From Undaria pinnatifida (taxonomy: Eukaryota; Sar; Phaeophyceae; Laminariales; Alariaceae), in contig JABAKD010000004.1 in NCBI GenBank assembly GCA_012845835.1, positions 3,256,433 to 3,320,432 of the forward strand: a stretch of 64,000 bases of DNA, in the 5' to 3' direction. The notes beneath the pieces are model-generated. The model did not search any database. It saw nothing but the letters and a program-made list of their open reading frames with translations, and was not told the DNA's origin. Shown one piece after another: positions 20,348-30,099 of this stretch (position 1 is its first letter; the number at the start of each line of letters is the position of its first letter). A program made the translations under genes and the position numbers.

Positions 20348-20924
20348 CACTCGAGGAGCTCAGTCCCTGCCAGAGGATGGCTCTGGGGCTGACCGTCATC
20401 TGCTCGATACGGAGCAATGCCCGCGCTACGGGCACACAGATGTACTCTACGGGTTGTTGTGCAGCGTGGCCGACAGGTTTGTGTGACACGCGCATAGTAC
20501 GAAGTATCACTAACTGCTGTATCCTTCACGCCGCCATCCCGTGAAAAGACGGACATCCACGCGCCTCATTGTTTTACCTCTGTACCTTCTTTTTTTTTTA
20601 TTCGTTTTTTCTTCATTCGATTTGTTGTCCTCCTCGCATTACTCTCGCGCTCCCTCCCAGTAGTAACAACACAGATCCGGGGTCATATAGCGGGCCCTCC
20701 CCCCCAAAGTACGTGCCTTCATTTTTTCGTAAATGTGTCCCCCAAAAGAAAGACATCGACAGTTGTTACCGGTTAACTCCGTTGGGGACTTCAGCGGCGG
20801 GAGAAATGGACGAAAACTATTGACGATTAAACAGCGTCGATGATCACACGAAGCAAAGCGAGTTGCCGGCTTAGGGGTTGATTGGTTTGCCTTTCCCCGA
20901 ATCACAACCCAAGGAGATGCGTAC
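20348..20924. other. No gene recognised
   Basis: Only short overlapping frames (up to 88 codons). T run near 20,588-20,598. No repeat relation noted. Confidence 0.4.
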
Positions 20925-21129
20925 GATTTTCTTGTGCGTAAATTGACTTGCGGAAAGGGCGAGAGCGTGAGTTAGCAACGTTCGATGATAAATCGATGAT
21001 CAATGGGCTTGCTGAGCCCTATGCGCGATAAAAATTGAAGGCGAGAACTGGGGGGGAGAAGGGACGACACCTCCTGTGACCACGGCTTTTGTCCAGCAGC
21101 TGGAAAGCAGAAGTGCGGGAAAAAAAAAA
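20925..21129 (+). mobile_element. SINE-A, 5'-truncated copy
   Basis: Plus orientation. AAATTGACTTGCGGAAAGGG, GCGAGAGCGTGAGTTAGCAA, TATGCGCGATAAAAATTGAA, then an A run at 21,119-21,129. The tRNA-like head is absent, as expected for incomplete reverse transcription. Confidence 0.85.
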
Positions 21130-21500
21130 TGAAAAAATGGCACGCTCGCAGCACGATACTACCCAGGCTGGACACGTGCAACGGTACAGATGCACCAACC
21201 AATGTTTTTCCCCTCCTAACCAGTTGAGGATCTCTATACTATTAGTAGCATGTTTTATCGTTAAATTTATGTAAAATAGTTAGTCGCTTTTTTTTGTACC
21301 ATAGTCATTATCATCTATTGGTTTATCTTATTTCTCATAGTTTAGGGGATCCAAATAATTATTTAGAAGCCGATGCTTATGGTACTCCAGAAGATATTGT
21401 TCACTTCAATGGTATATTTTACCCTTTTATGTTTTTTTAAGGGCTATCCCAAAAATAAAGTTGGAACTAGAGTACCCCATTGACGCAAAAATTGACTTTG
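21130..21500. other. AT-rich, no feature recognised
   Basis: 21,230-21,480 is AT-rich and without frames. No repeat relation noted. Confidence 0.4.
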
Positions 21501-21735
21501 AGGAAACCGAAAGTTTCAACCCGGTGAACCAAAGCCGCGGCCCGTGTGGCCCAGGTATACAGAACAATCATAACGCAACACAAGAATGACACCATTCCGA
21601 CGATTTTGGGTTGACGCAATTACTTGGAAATAGTGTGGGGAACGGCTTTGGGTCCTAAAGGCCCGTCCCACTTCAGAAACTATTTTGGCCAAAAAGTGGT
21701 ATACCTTTAATACATCTATCGTAGCACGCGTCGCT
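21501..21735 (+). mobile_element. M1 relic with a degenerate M4 inside
   Basis: GACGATTTTGGGTTGACGC at 21,599 is interrupted by ATTACTTGGAAATAGTGTGG...GGTCCTAAAGG (M4-like), then M1 resumes at CAGAAACTATTTT and ends CTATCGTAGCACGCGTC. The position matches the M4 site in the M1 relic at 20,287. Confidence 0.7.
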
Positions 21736-21930
21736 GTTTTCGCGCTCACGCCGGCCGGCTGGTAGGTCCGCACATCGTGGTCGGCTTGATCGCGTTTTTT
21801 GAGTCCCAAACAGGTCAACAGGGAATTTATCTCACACGAGGCACTCCTCGAGATACATACCGCGGGTTACCCGATTTAAGAATGTCTACAATAAGAGAAA
21901 ACAGAGGCAAGATCGGTCGAATCGGCGGCG

Positions 21931-22167
21931 AACTGATTCAACGGTACCCCCCCCCCAAAAAAAACCCAGCGGTTTTCTTTAACGAGCGTTTCATGGCTGC
22001 CCGGCACGAGGAAGGATGCTATGAAAAGAGTTTCCCCGTGTATTTTTCTTGTTTGCGGAGGACTACCGAACAATGGCGTCGTGTTTGAGGAGATACGGCC
22101 GGGAGCTGGTTTCACAACCGGCGATTTCGTCGAAGAAAAGTTGGGGGGGGCTACCGTAGTAAGACTC
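21931..22167 (+). mobile_element. M3 MITE with GGCG target duplication
   Basis: AACTGATTCAACGGTACCCC to GGCTACCGTAGTAAGACTC, flanked by GGCG at 21,927-21,930 and 22,168-22,171. Interior GAGCGTTTCATGGCTGCCCG and GGCGATTTCGTCG. Contains an intact TTAA where M4 sits in the copy at 50,490. Confidence 0.9.
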
Positions 22168-22512
22168 GGCGTGGAACGCCTTGTAGCGTCTACATTAAAA
22201 GAGCTCTATACCATTGGACTAAGGCAGCGGCAGAGGGGGTCGTCACTTTTGTCTTTTTTTTTTTTTTTTTGCAGTGACTCACGGTAGTAAGCTTTTCGTG
22301 TGTGTGATGCTTGTTTTATTTGCCGGCACGAAAATCCGCCATGGAACGGTAAGCTATCCGCTGCGCGCCAAAAAAAAAAAAGAAGCAAAAACGAATCGAG
22401 TGTTTTTGTCACTTAAGGCACAGAGTCGCTCGTGGGAGTGATGAAAACCTCAAACCCGGTAGTGAAGAAAGGGGGTATGATACTGCAATAATACCGTACC
22501 AGGTAGTCTTTG
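22168..22512. mobile_element. M2 relic fragments
   Basis: GTAAGCTTTTCGTGTGTG-like M2 interior and GGCACAGAGTCGCTCGTGGG near 22,418-22,440. Interrupted by T and A runs. Ends not seen. Confidence 0.4.
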
Positions 22513-22800
22513 TCTGTACGATAGAGGTAGCTTTTTTTTGTACTGTTTTTTCGGTTCTGGATGACGGGTGGCGCCTTTACCCCAAATCGTCGGAAATTCG
22601 TTTGCTTGTTTTTTTTCAATCTGAAATGTTTGTATGCCTTATCAGGTCGTTTGGTTCTTTTTTCATCGCCCGGTTCTGGATGACGGGGGCGCCCTAACCC
22701 AAAGTCGTCGGAAAAAATTCGTTGTTTTGTTTTTTTTCAATCTGAAATGTTTGTGTGTGCCTTATTAGGCCATGTGCGTTTTTTTTTTCAACGCGTTGCG
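22513..22800 (+). mobile_element. M1 left half, tandemly duplicated
   Basis: After GTACGATAGAGGTAG at 22,518, the block GGTTCTGGATGACGGG ... TTCAATCTGAAATGTTTGTG occurs twice with a period of about 118 bp (22,553 and 22,671). Confidence 0.6.
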
Positions 22801-22886
22801 CTTTTTTTAAGTTTTCTTCAAAAGTAACGTTTATGCCTCAGAAAGCAAAAAAACTCCTCAAGCGAACACCCTCAGAAGGCAGAAAT

Positions 22887-23176
22887 GAGCAAGCCTAAGG
22901 TAGGGGGGATGTTAATACGCCCCCCTTTTTCACCACCTGGTGTTCACTATCATACTCAAGCACGAGTGACTCTGTACCTCACTGACCACACATCAGGTGG
23001 TTAGTTGGGCGCAACCTAGCTAGCCATCCCATTAAGGATCCATACCGACCAATTGATACAGCACGAAAGCCTATGACCGCAAGGAACAGGGGGATCACTC
23101 GCGCGAGCGATCCCGAGCCACTGCGACCAAAAAACTTGAAAAAAAACATAATCCTTAGGGTACCGTAGCTTGGGTC
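22887..23176 (+). mobile_element. M2 MITE with AAAT target duplication
   Basis: GAGCAAGCCTAAGGTAG to TACCGTAGCTTGGGTC, flanked by AAAT at 22,883-22,886 and 23,177-23,180. Internal arms GCACGAGTGACTCTGTACC and GATCACTCGCGCGAGCGATC. 290 bp. Confidence 0.85.
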
Positions 23177-23302
23177 AAATATGGTGATGAATGTGACCTC
23201 TACCCTACAGCTTGTCTCGCAGCCTTGGTCCATACCCACTCTTAGATAGGAGCGGCGACACGGAGGTAAGAGCGGTAACATTGGGCGGTTCCGAGGGGCT
23301 CT

Positions 23303-23582
23303 TAAGGCCAAGGCTACGGCGGGGGGAGGGGTACTCCCTCCTTCACGATTGTATTGGAGCCGCTCGCACGACTGACTCTGTACCTTGCTGACAAAATAAT
23401 CGCTAGGCGATTTGCTTGGCGCATCGTAGCTAACCATTCCATTGTAATATTAATTAACGTCGCCAAAAGAAGGTACACCACGAAAGCTTAAGACCGTAAA
23501 AGGGACCCGGGGGGTCACTCGCGCGAGTAACCCCGAGGTCCACCGAAAAAAACAGGCCACAAAAGTTACCCCTCTATTGGAC
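23303..23582 (+). mobile_element. M2 MITE copy, right end decayed
   Basis: GGCCAAGGCTACGGCGGGG start, then GCCGCTCGCACGACTGACTC and GGTCACTCGCGCGAGTAACC. The right end abuts the 3' end of the Copia coding region. Confidence 0.75.
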
Positions 23583-23879
23583 GATATCCTGAAGCTCCTG
23601 AAGTTCGGCCACCCTAGCTCCCCATGGATTTCTGATAGGTAAAGTCCGTTTTTCGCGCAGGCGTTCAGAGCTATCAGTTGCGCTTCGTGTGTGCTTTGAG
23701 CAGTGATTTTCTGCAGCTGATTTGAGAAATTGATGAGTCCCCCAGTCAAGAAGAGCATCGAGCCCAGCGGTAGAAGTCATCTCAGGAGAGTCTCCCACAC
23801 CATAGGAAGCGTCGCAGTATCCGGTAAGAATGAAGCTGCTGTCCCTTTTGTACACAATAGCCAGATTAGGTGTTCCTCG
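23574..23879 (-). pseudogene. Copia RNase H fragment
   Basis: RNase H degrades the RNA strand during element replication. The frame reads TGYCDASYG, matching the conserved Asp region of Copia RNase H (usually ADWA/CDADWAG), and a second frame reads LLFLTGGLINFSNQLQKITA then STHEAQLIALNACA, where STHEAE is the usual active-site Glu region (here EAQ). The two parts are in different frames, so a frameshift lies near 23,755. It ends close to the M2 MITE. Confidence 0.8.
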
Positions 23880-24104
23880 TAACTATCGAAGGGTCCTTTT
23901 GACCGCTGTCATGTGCGCCGATGTGGGCTTTGCCATGTGACGAGCTGCTTGCATTGTACTGAAAGCCACGTCGTACCTCGTACATACTGGGTAAAAAGAA
24001 AAACAAGACTCCCCACACTGGCTTGGTAGAGCTTTGCCATTGTCTCGTTTAAAGTTGCGCTTCCTTCCGGCTGTGGGCTTAGTTCCTTACCGGGTTGCGG
24101 TCAC

Positions 24105-24640
24105 TCATGAAACGTCAAGCGCCGAAAGTGTGTACTGCCCTTGGCTTAGTTCGATCGTTCCAGCTGCTTTGTCGCGCTTCACCTCAATGCCCAGAATTTG
24201 AGACACATCCCCGAGATCAGTCATAGCGCACGTTTCCATAAGCACATGTCTAACCTTGACCATGCTTGCAGTTGATGGTCCAGTAATGAGTAGGTCGTCA
24301 ACGAAAAGCGTTAACATGATGTAGGTGTTTCCACCCCCTTTTGTGTATACGCAGGAATCAGATGCTGTAGATGTGAACCCCATTACACGCAAGTTCTTGT
24401 CGATGGTGCTGTTCCAAACGCTTGGAGATTGGCGAAGCCCATGTAAGCTTTTACGCAGTTTCATAACCAGTGGTCGGTTGGTTCTCTCGTCTATCTTTTC
24501 GAAGCCTGGTGCTTGCTTGGTGTAGACGTCCTCTTCAAGTTTACCTTTGAGAAGTGCAGTTTACACGTCCATGGCTAAGACTCGCCAATCCCTTGACGCC
24601 GCGATAGCCAGCAGAAGACGCTGACTTTCGATGCGACAAA
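24105..24640 (-). pseudogene. Copia reverse transcriptase, main part
   Basis: RNA-dependent DNA polymerase of the Copia family (RVT_2). Starting at about 24,640 the minus strand reads IESQRLLLAIAASRDWRVLA, then MDV, an in-frame TAA stop at about 24,560, TALLKGKLEEDVY, then KLRKSLHGLRQSPSVWN and the catalytic FVDDLLITG at about 24,280-24,306. The usual phrase is MDVKTAFLNG-x-L-x-E-x-VYM, so the stop replaces a Lys codon. It continues to ILGIEVKRD. Its N-terminal portion lies across the M1 insertion. Confidence 0.9.
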
Positions 24641-24641
24641 C

Positions 24642-24912
24642 AACGCATGCCACGACAGAGGTATTAAGGTATACCGTTTTTTGGCTAAAATTTTTTCTGA
24701 ATGACGGGGCTGCTCAACCGAAAATCGTCGGAAATAGGCCGGTTTTTTTTTTGCATGATTTTATCGTTCCATACCTCGGCCAACATAGGAGTTTTCATCC
24801 CGTATCAGTTTTATTTTTCTCCGAATCAGTTTTTGGGAGAGGTCTTAAGCTCCCAAATCGAGGGGTAGTATTAGAAAAAAAGTGGTGAACCTCTATCGTC
24901 GTAGCACGCGTC
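24642..24912 (-). mobile_element. M1 MITE inserted in the Copia reverse transcriptase
   Basis: Complete M1 (AACGCATGCCACGACAG to CTATCGTCGTAGCACGCGTC) splitting the reverse transcriptase between FATFDPF and RIESQRLLL. M1 therefore moved after this Copia copy landed. Flanking bases do not show a clean duplication. Confidence 0.9.
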
Positions 24913-25150
24913 AGAAAGGATCGAAAGTAGCAAAGCGATCCATTCCATGCTGGTGAGCCCAACCTTGTACCACGAGCCTTGCTTTAAAACGTCCGTCTGT
25001 TTTGACCCGAAATACCCATCGCGTTCCAATGATGTAACCGCCCGGAGGAACCTCGGTGGATGGAATTAAATCGGCGACCTCGTGCTCATCGAGACTATTG
25101 AGCTCCTTGCGCATGGCTGCTTCCCATTCTTCCGCTCGTGGTGAGGCCAT
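24913..25150 (-). pseudogene. Copia reverse transcriptase, N-terminal part
   Basis: Reads MASPRAEEWEAAMRKELNSL, DEHEVADLIPSTEVPPGG, then GTRWVFRVKTDGRFKARLV and VQGWAHQHGMDRFATFDPF. This is the canonical start of RVT_2 (EW-x-A-M-x-x-E-x-x-S...W-x-F-x-x-K-x-x-x-G...KARLVA-x-G...Q-x-G-x-DF). It is out of frame with the upstream integrase C-terminus and is cut downstream by the M1 element. Confidence 0.9.
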
Positions 25151-25787
25151 AGCTTGCGCGTACGTGTTGAGTACCGAAATAGATTGCCGGAGGTTTCTTT
25201 TTGTCCATTCCGACAGCCCCGATGTACTGCGAGACGGCCTCGAATTGCTGTTTCAGATAATCTCGGCATTGTAGTGCCAGCTGCTGGCGCGCGCTTGCTT
25301 GAGAAGTGGATGAGCGCGACCACCGCATGTGAAACTGCTTGTTGCCAGTAGCGTCGGTGTCGCTAACCTCCAGAGATGAGATGCCGTGTTTGATGCTCTG
25401 ATAGTCGTCCATAAAATCGGAGTCTGGCTCCAAATCGAAATCGAGACTTCGGTTTCTTGCTCCTCCCGAGTCTGCTGTTGGTAGAGCGGTAGGCGGCTCT
25501 TCGATGAAGGAGACGTTGCGCGAGCTTGAAATTCTTCCCGTGTAGTGATCATACACGCGCAAGGTAGGTTTGTCGCTGTCATAGCCCACGAGAACACCTT
25601 CCCATGCCTTAGGTTGAAGCTTCGTGGTGTACCATTCAACGTGCACAAATGTCCGAGTGCGGTGATCCTCCACAAAGAGAGGTCTGCATGCTTCCCGAAC
25701 ATACGATGGTAGGGTGTGTCGCCGCCGATTGCCGTGTGCGTTAATCGGTTGATCGGAAAGACTGCTGTCGAAGCTATTTCCCCCCAT
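25095..25787 (-). pseudogene. Copia integrase C-terminal region
   Basis: Contains LPSYVREACRPLFVEDHR, TTKLQPKAWEGVLVGYDSDK and VYDHYTGRISSSRNVSFIEE. These match the stretch after the Copia integrase core (K-L-x-P-x-x-x-x-G-x-F-x-GY...R-V-x-x...S-R-D/N-V-x-F). It is followed by an acidic linker leading to reverse transcriptase. The frame is shifted relative to the core at 25,851. Confidence 0.85.
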
Positions 25788-25850
25788 AAGGTTTAAGGAA
25801 GGTGTGCCTCGTTGAGTAAACAGTGAGTCATGCCCATAACAGTACGCCCG

Positions 25851-26640
25851 TCACGTTCCAAGACACCGTTCTGCTGCGGTGTGTACGGGGCCGAGAATTG
25901 CTGGTCGTTGTTGTAAACAGCGAGTCATGTCCATAATAGTACGCCCGTCACGTTCCAAGACGCCGTTCTGCTGCGGTGTGTACGGGACCGAGAATTGCTG
26001 ACGAATTTCAGGTGTTTTACAATATTCCTGAAAGCTGCCGGATGTGTACACGCCCCCATTATCAAAACATGGACATTGCACCTTTAGCCCTAGAGGGATG
26101 GCTAGATCTTGAATTAATCTACCGAGGGTGTGTAGCGTGTCACTTTTTTTTTCAAAATGAAGTAGACTGCTTTTAGCCTGCTGTCTAGCACTGTGATGGT
26201 TGGTATGCTTTGCCATGCAGGCGTATCCTCCGATCGCCTTGGGCGTCATCGGTCCAAGCAGGTCAGCACTCACCAATTTCAAACGTTCGCTGGAAGGGCC
26301 GGGCTGCGATGTCTTAGGGTGTTTCTGTTGAGTACTCTTATTGATTTTGCACATACCCACACCGATAGAGTGTCTGAAATTTTCACCCCACACTCAACGA
26401 TATTTCTCCACCTTGTCCATCACCTGCCCATTGGGATGTCCCAACCTCTAATGCCAGATGTTAGCTCGGACGGGTGTAGACAGGGAAGTAGCTATAGTGG
26501 CAGTCGAAGCGTGAACAGCAAGGACGGTTTCCGGTTTGAAGTTGCTACCGGAAATGGTCGGAAAAGCTGTCTCAGGTGTTCGGCTACTTGCATCAGTGGT
26601 GAGGTCGAGATGATCCAGAGTAGGGCAGTGGGTGTCTTTA
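25851..26640 (-). pseudogene. Copia GAG-pre-integrase and integrase core
   Basis: The start reads IWH, a TAG stop, then RLGHPNGQVMDKVEKY (the zinc-binding WH-x-RLGH motif). The core follows with catalytic Asp in LVSADLLGPM, second Asp in CFDNGGVYTS and Glu in YTPQQNGVLERDGRTIM. The block holding the Glu motif is present twice with a 97-bp period (25,815-25,900 and 25,912-25,997), which shifts the frame. Integrase normally joins element cDNA to host DNA; this copy cannot be functional. Confidence 0.9.
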
Positions 26641-27144
26641 CGTATGGGTACAATAAATGCACCCCAAATACGAATTCTTGGCGATGGTCATGTTGACCCC
26701 TTTCATCGCTGCTGATCCCCTCGAAAATAGGTGCCTGCTTGGCCCTGGTACGATCGTGACGGGAAGCTGCACAGAGTGCTTTGCTCCTAGATGGTCCAAC
26801 ACTTGAACGACCAAAACCCCTTGACCAACGCCATAAAGGCGATGGTTTCCCGCTACGTTGATTGTTACAGGAGGGTTCAGGTGTACGTAGTGGTTGATTT
26901 TGAGTTCGATGCCAGGCAGAAGCTGATTGTCGATGAAGTGGCTAGAAGCTCCGCTGTCCGCAGTCACGGTGAATTCGATGGGCTGTGTGGCGATCTTGAT
27001 CGGAGGTGCGGCGATGAAAGAATAACCTATCCCGACTGGAGGTGAAGATGGATAGGGAGGAGTCGCGAAGGACGTAGAAGTAGCTGCTGTAGTCGCAGCC
27101 GCAGGGGCGGATGGGGCGTGTGTCACCGGGACGTAAGCTTCCAT
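26638..27144 (-). pseudogene. Copia aspartic protease region
   Basis: 169-codon frame. After an Ala/Thr/Pro-rich linker it reads FTVTADSGASSHFIDN, the retroviral-type protease active site (DSGAS), then INVAGNHRLYGVGQGVLVVQ and LPVTIVPGPSRHLFS, typical of Copia protease up to the GAG-pre-integrase domain. It lacks a stop to gag but is in a different frame from the zinc knuckle region at 27,340-27,420. Confidence 0.9.
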
Positions 27145-27339
27145 TTGCGTTGTTGAATTTGGAGTTGTGGCGGTGTTGGCGTGAGCGCTGCGGTTGTTGT
27201 CATGCCGGCCATTTTGTTGACCGGGACGAGGGCGATGGGTGTTGTTGTCGGCCCGCTTTTGAGACAGACAGTCGCTATTATCGTGGCGATCTGTGTTACG
27301 CAGGAAACACCACGAACTTTTTCGAGGTGTTGAGGAAGT

Positions 27340-28330
27340 TGTTTTCCCGACATTGTTCCCTTGCGTTTAAATCAATTCTCAAAACGACGGTCTGTCTTTT
27401 TGCAGTGTGAACAGGTCCCTACTGCTGAGGTTCTTGACGTGACTACCATAGCAGACTCACGCCCCTTTGCTTTTCGCGAAGGCCCGTTTCGCATGGCTCT
27501 ATTTGCGTACATGTTGCGCATTGCTATCACAGCTCAGTCGAGTGTGAAGGCATCATCTGGTTCGGCGCTGCATTTTATTTGCAGGTATTCATCCGTGAGC
27601 CCTTCCAGCACTATGTCCAGTATGGTGACATCGTTGAATACATCTCCCATGTATACCAGTTCATCCCTCAAATAGTATACTTAATTTCTAAAAATGTCTG
27701 GGTCTTGCCCATCCGACATGACCATTTGAGTCAGTTCATGTTTTAGTGTACGTCTACGTTGGCAGGTGGAATTTTGATATTTTGTATCCATACCATCCTA
27801 ACAGCGTTCCCATTCGCAAGTTCACTTCGTTTCGGCTTGTATTGTAGAAGAAAGCTGGCTGCAGTTCCTGATGCGCTCAGGAACAAGAAGTCGAAGAGAA
27901 AACGGTTGTCGCGGTGACAGTTCTTGATGCCTTCCAAATGCGAGATGTTGTCATCCGTGGCCCATAAAACTGATGTTGCGGCTGAGTGTAGAATATCCTG
28001 TAGATGGTAGTAGCAAATGCGCCATGTCCACGGGAGTACTCCCTGCGTCCGGCTGTACATTTGCTGCTGTTTCAGGGGGGGGGGGGTCCCCGGACTGAGT
28101 GTCCGTTTCGTCAGCGGCCTGGCTGCGAGTTACAGCCCGAGAAGGCCTACTTCTCGTAGAAGATGGACGAGGACTAATCAGTGTGGCTCGGGGCAAGGAC
28201 GCCCTTCCAGAATATCAGAGATCCCGGAATGACGCGTGCTTATCACGGACTTGAGCCCATTAAATTTGCCGTTGACAGCTCTAACGAGCTTTTCTACCGC
28301 ATCAGCTGCTTCCGTGGACTCCCCCATGGT
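27340..28330 (-). pseudogene. Copia gag region
   Basis: From 28,327 a short frame MGESTEAADAVEKLVRAVNG ends in TGA near 28,184. A frame with PRPSSTRSRPSRAVTRSQ follows, then KIPPANV/GNAVRMVWIQNIK pieces. From 27,675 it reads LVYMGDVFNDVTILDIVLEG, LTDEYLQIKCSAEPDDAF, a TGA stop, AVIAMRNMYANRAMRN, and TCSHCKKTDRRFEN followed by a TGA where a Cys of a CCHC knuckle is expected. Gag would form the particle. Clearly broken. Confidence 0.75.
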
Positions 28331-28400
28331 GATGTTGATGTTGATGCTGATGCTGATGCTGTTCGCCGATGCTGATGCTGAAGCTGATGCTGATGCTGTA
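28325..28400 (+). repeat. GATGCT/GATGTT microsatellite
   Basis: About ten GATG(C/T)T hexamers at the 5' edge of the gag region. In the minus frame this would encode Ser-Ile or Gln-His repeats. Confidence 0.85.
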
Positions 28401-28810
28401 GTCGGCTTATTGAAGATTTCCTCTCAAACTTCCCGGTAAGATAGGATAACCTTCAATGAGATGTCGCTTGGCGCCGATAGATGTTTTTGTCGAAGGTCGA
28501 AGGCTCATAGCCCGTGAACACAACGGGTGTGTGGAGGCTCTGTCTTCTACGCGAAGAGATGCAGAGGCGGCACCGAAGTGTCTGCTGATATCACTTGTGG
28601 TAACAAAGAAAAGAGATGGTTTGGAGAGGGCGCTTGAGGCCAAAGAGAGAGGAAAAGGAAAGAAAGGAGAGTGATCCTGGTGGACTGGACCGACACTTAC
28701 GTAAGTTTCAACCGTTTATCTTATTCTCGCTAATAGACTGCTCGAACAAACTGCACATTAACTTTGATATGATTCCAAGGTTCATACTCCTAATATAGCT
28801 GCCCTTACAA
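28401..28810. repeat. Shared fragment and unassigned sequence
   Basis: 28,545-28,690 resembles 19,765-19,935. The rest is unassigned. Confidence 0.4.
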
Positions 28811-29408
28811 TATATGTATAATAGTTGGCCTCGGTTGGCACCGACGCGGTCAAACACTATGTATGTATGTTGGGGTTGGCGTTTGGTTGGGAACGACGCC
28901 GTAAAACATGCCAATCAGTGCGTGAGCTAGACAACCGGGGCACCGTTTTGTTTTTGGCGGTCACCATGATGGTTATCGCGTTGGATCATATTGTGCGGGG
29001 TGGAGAACCCTAACTCCGCACAAGGGGAATGGTCGCATCACGTAGTGTGAACATGGTAAGGCACCCACGAGGCAGTTACATAGTAATACCTATTGCTGTC
29101 TCTGGAGTGACCACACCAGAATACAAAGTATAACTCATTGGCCGTGTCGTCCATAAGCAAGAAAGTAGGCACAAGGTGCCGACGTCCGTCTCACGAGCGG
29201 CTCTTGGAAGGACGCAGTTCACCCTTCAAGCGACTCGCCGAACACACCTCATGGCGCCTCGCGCTTTTTGCAAGCAACGTCTGCCTGGTTGGTGAGAACC
29301 CGACGTGCTCCGTTCCGGCATAGTAGGGATGCGAGGGTCTATGGCCATACGACTACGACCATACATAAAATGAGTGCACCCCCCCCCGTCCCCGTCCCCC
29401 CCCCCTAG
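28811..29408 (+). repeat. R7 dispersed repeat, copy 2 of 2
   Basis: Colinear with 8,842-9,450: TTGGCCTCGGTTGGCACCGA, CATCACGTAGTGTGAACATG, GCATAGTAGGGATGCGAGGG, ending in C-rich sequence. A 60-bp internal near-duplicate (TTGGCCTCGG.../TTGGGGTTGG..., each followed by CGACG) lies at its start in both copies. Confidence 0.85.
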
Positions 29409-29465
29409 CCTTGGTTTTTACATCGGGTGCCTTGCTGTACTAGGTAGGGAGGAGATAATCGCAGA

Positions 29466-30016
29466 CGACGCGTGCTCCGATAGAGGAGTCAATTTTTGGG
29501 CTTGTCGTTCCTGAAAATGAGGGAGTTTCTTAGCCCGAAATCGCGGAAGCCCGTCATTCATTCTTGTTTCGCGAAAAAAAATAACATTTTTGTACCTGGG
29601 CTATGGCTTTTGGTGGACGGGTTGCACGTTCAGCTTGCTGCTACCGATGGCGTCACGTTGTTGCATGCGTCGTTGCCCAACTTGGGGGGGAGTGGGGGAG
29701 GGGAGTGCGGGGGGGGGGGGGGGGCGTTTACATCATGTTTGTTGTTCGTTCGAGCCTCTCCGAGTTACCTTGTCGAATTGATCGAACGCGTCGATTATCG
29801 CCTTCGTGAGCTTTTCGCCGCGCATCGGACCGGGATCAGCCTTCGGAACCACGTAATCTGCCAAAAAAGATCTCGAAAATCTTCAACAACAAAATCATGG
29901 CTTTTGGTCGATGGGTTGCACGTTCAGCTCACCCAAAAAAGGCGTTTGTCGGTGGGGTATGGAGATCCTCAAGCGAAAAGCCTCCTCAGAAAGAAAACGG
30001 TGAACCTCTACCGTGT
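29466..30016 (+). mobile_element. M1-like composite element
   Basis: Starts GACGCGTGCTCCGATAG and ends GGTGAACCTCTACCGTG. The interior has a repeated phrase CTTTTGGTGGACGGGTTGCACG at 29,608 and its variant at 29,900, plus a 16-G run at 29,709-29,724. About 550 bp, twice the usual M1 length. Confidence 0.55.
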
Positions 30017-30099
30017 GTTTCTGTTCTTCACATGAAACTGATATTTCCACCCATCTACATCCAGCATAGCCACTGCCCGTGTTGATGTCTCCCGGAGAG

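Larger units (their letters stand above)
23574..28330 (-). mobile_element. Ty1/Copia-type LTR retrotransposon, decayed
   Basis: On the minus strand the order gag, protease, integrase, reverse transcriptase, RNase H is present from 28.3 to 23.6 kb. Integrase before reverse transcriptase defines the Copia (Pseudoviridae-like) order. At least three in-frame stops, several frameshifts, a 97-bp duplication in integrase and an M1 insertion make it inactive. I did not find LTRs, primer binding site or polypurine tract; the ends are replaced by an M2 MITE at the 3' side and repeats at the 5' side. Confidence 0.9.

Noticed and set aside
23574-28330. Active Copia retrotransposon
   Set aside because: In-frame stops in gag, the integrase zinc motif and reverse transcriptase, several frameshifts, a 97-bp duplication and an M1 insertion exclude activity. 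LTRs were not found.
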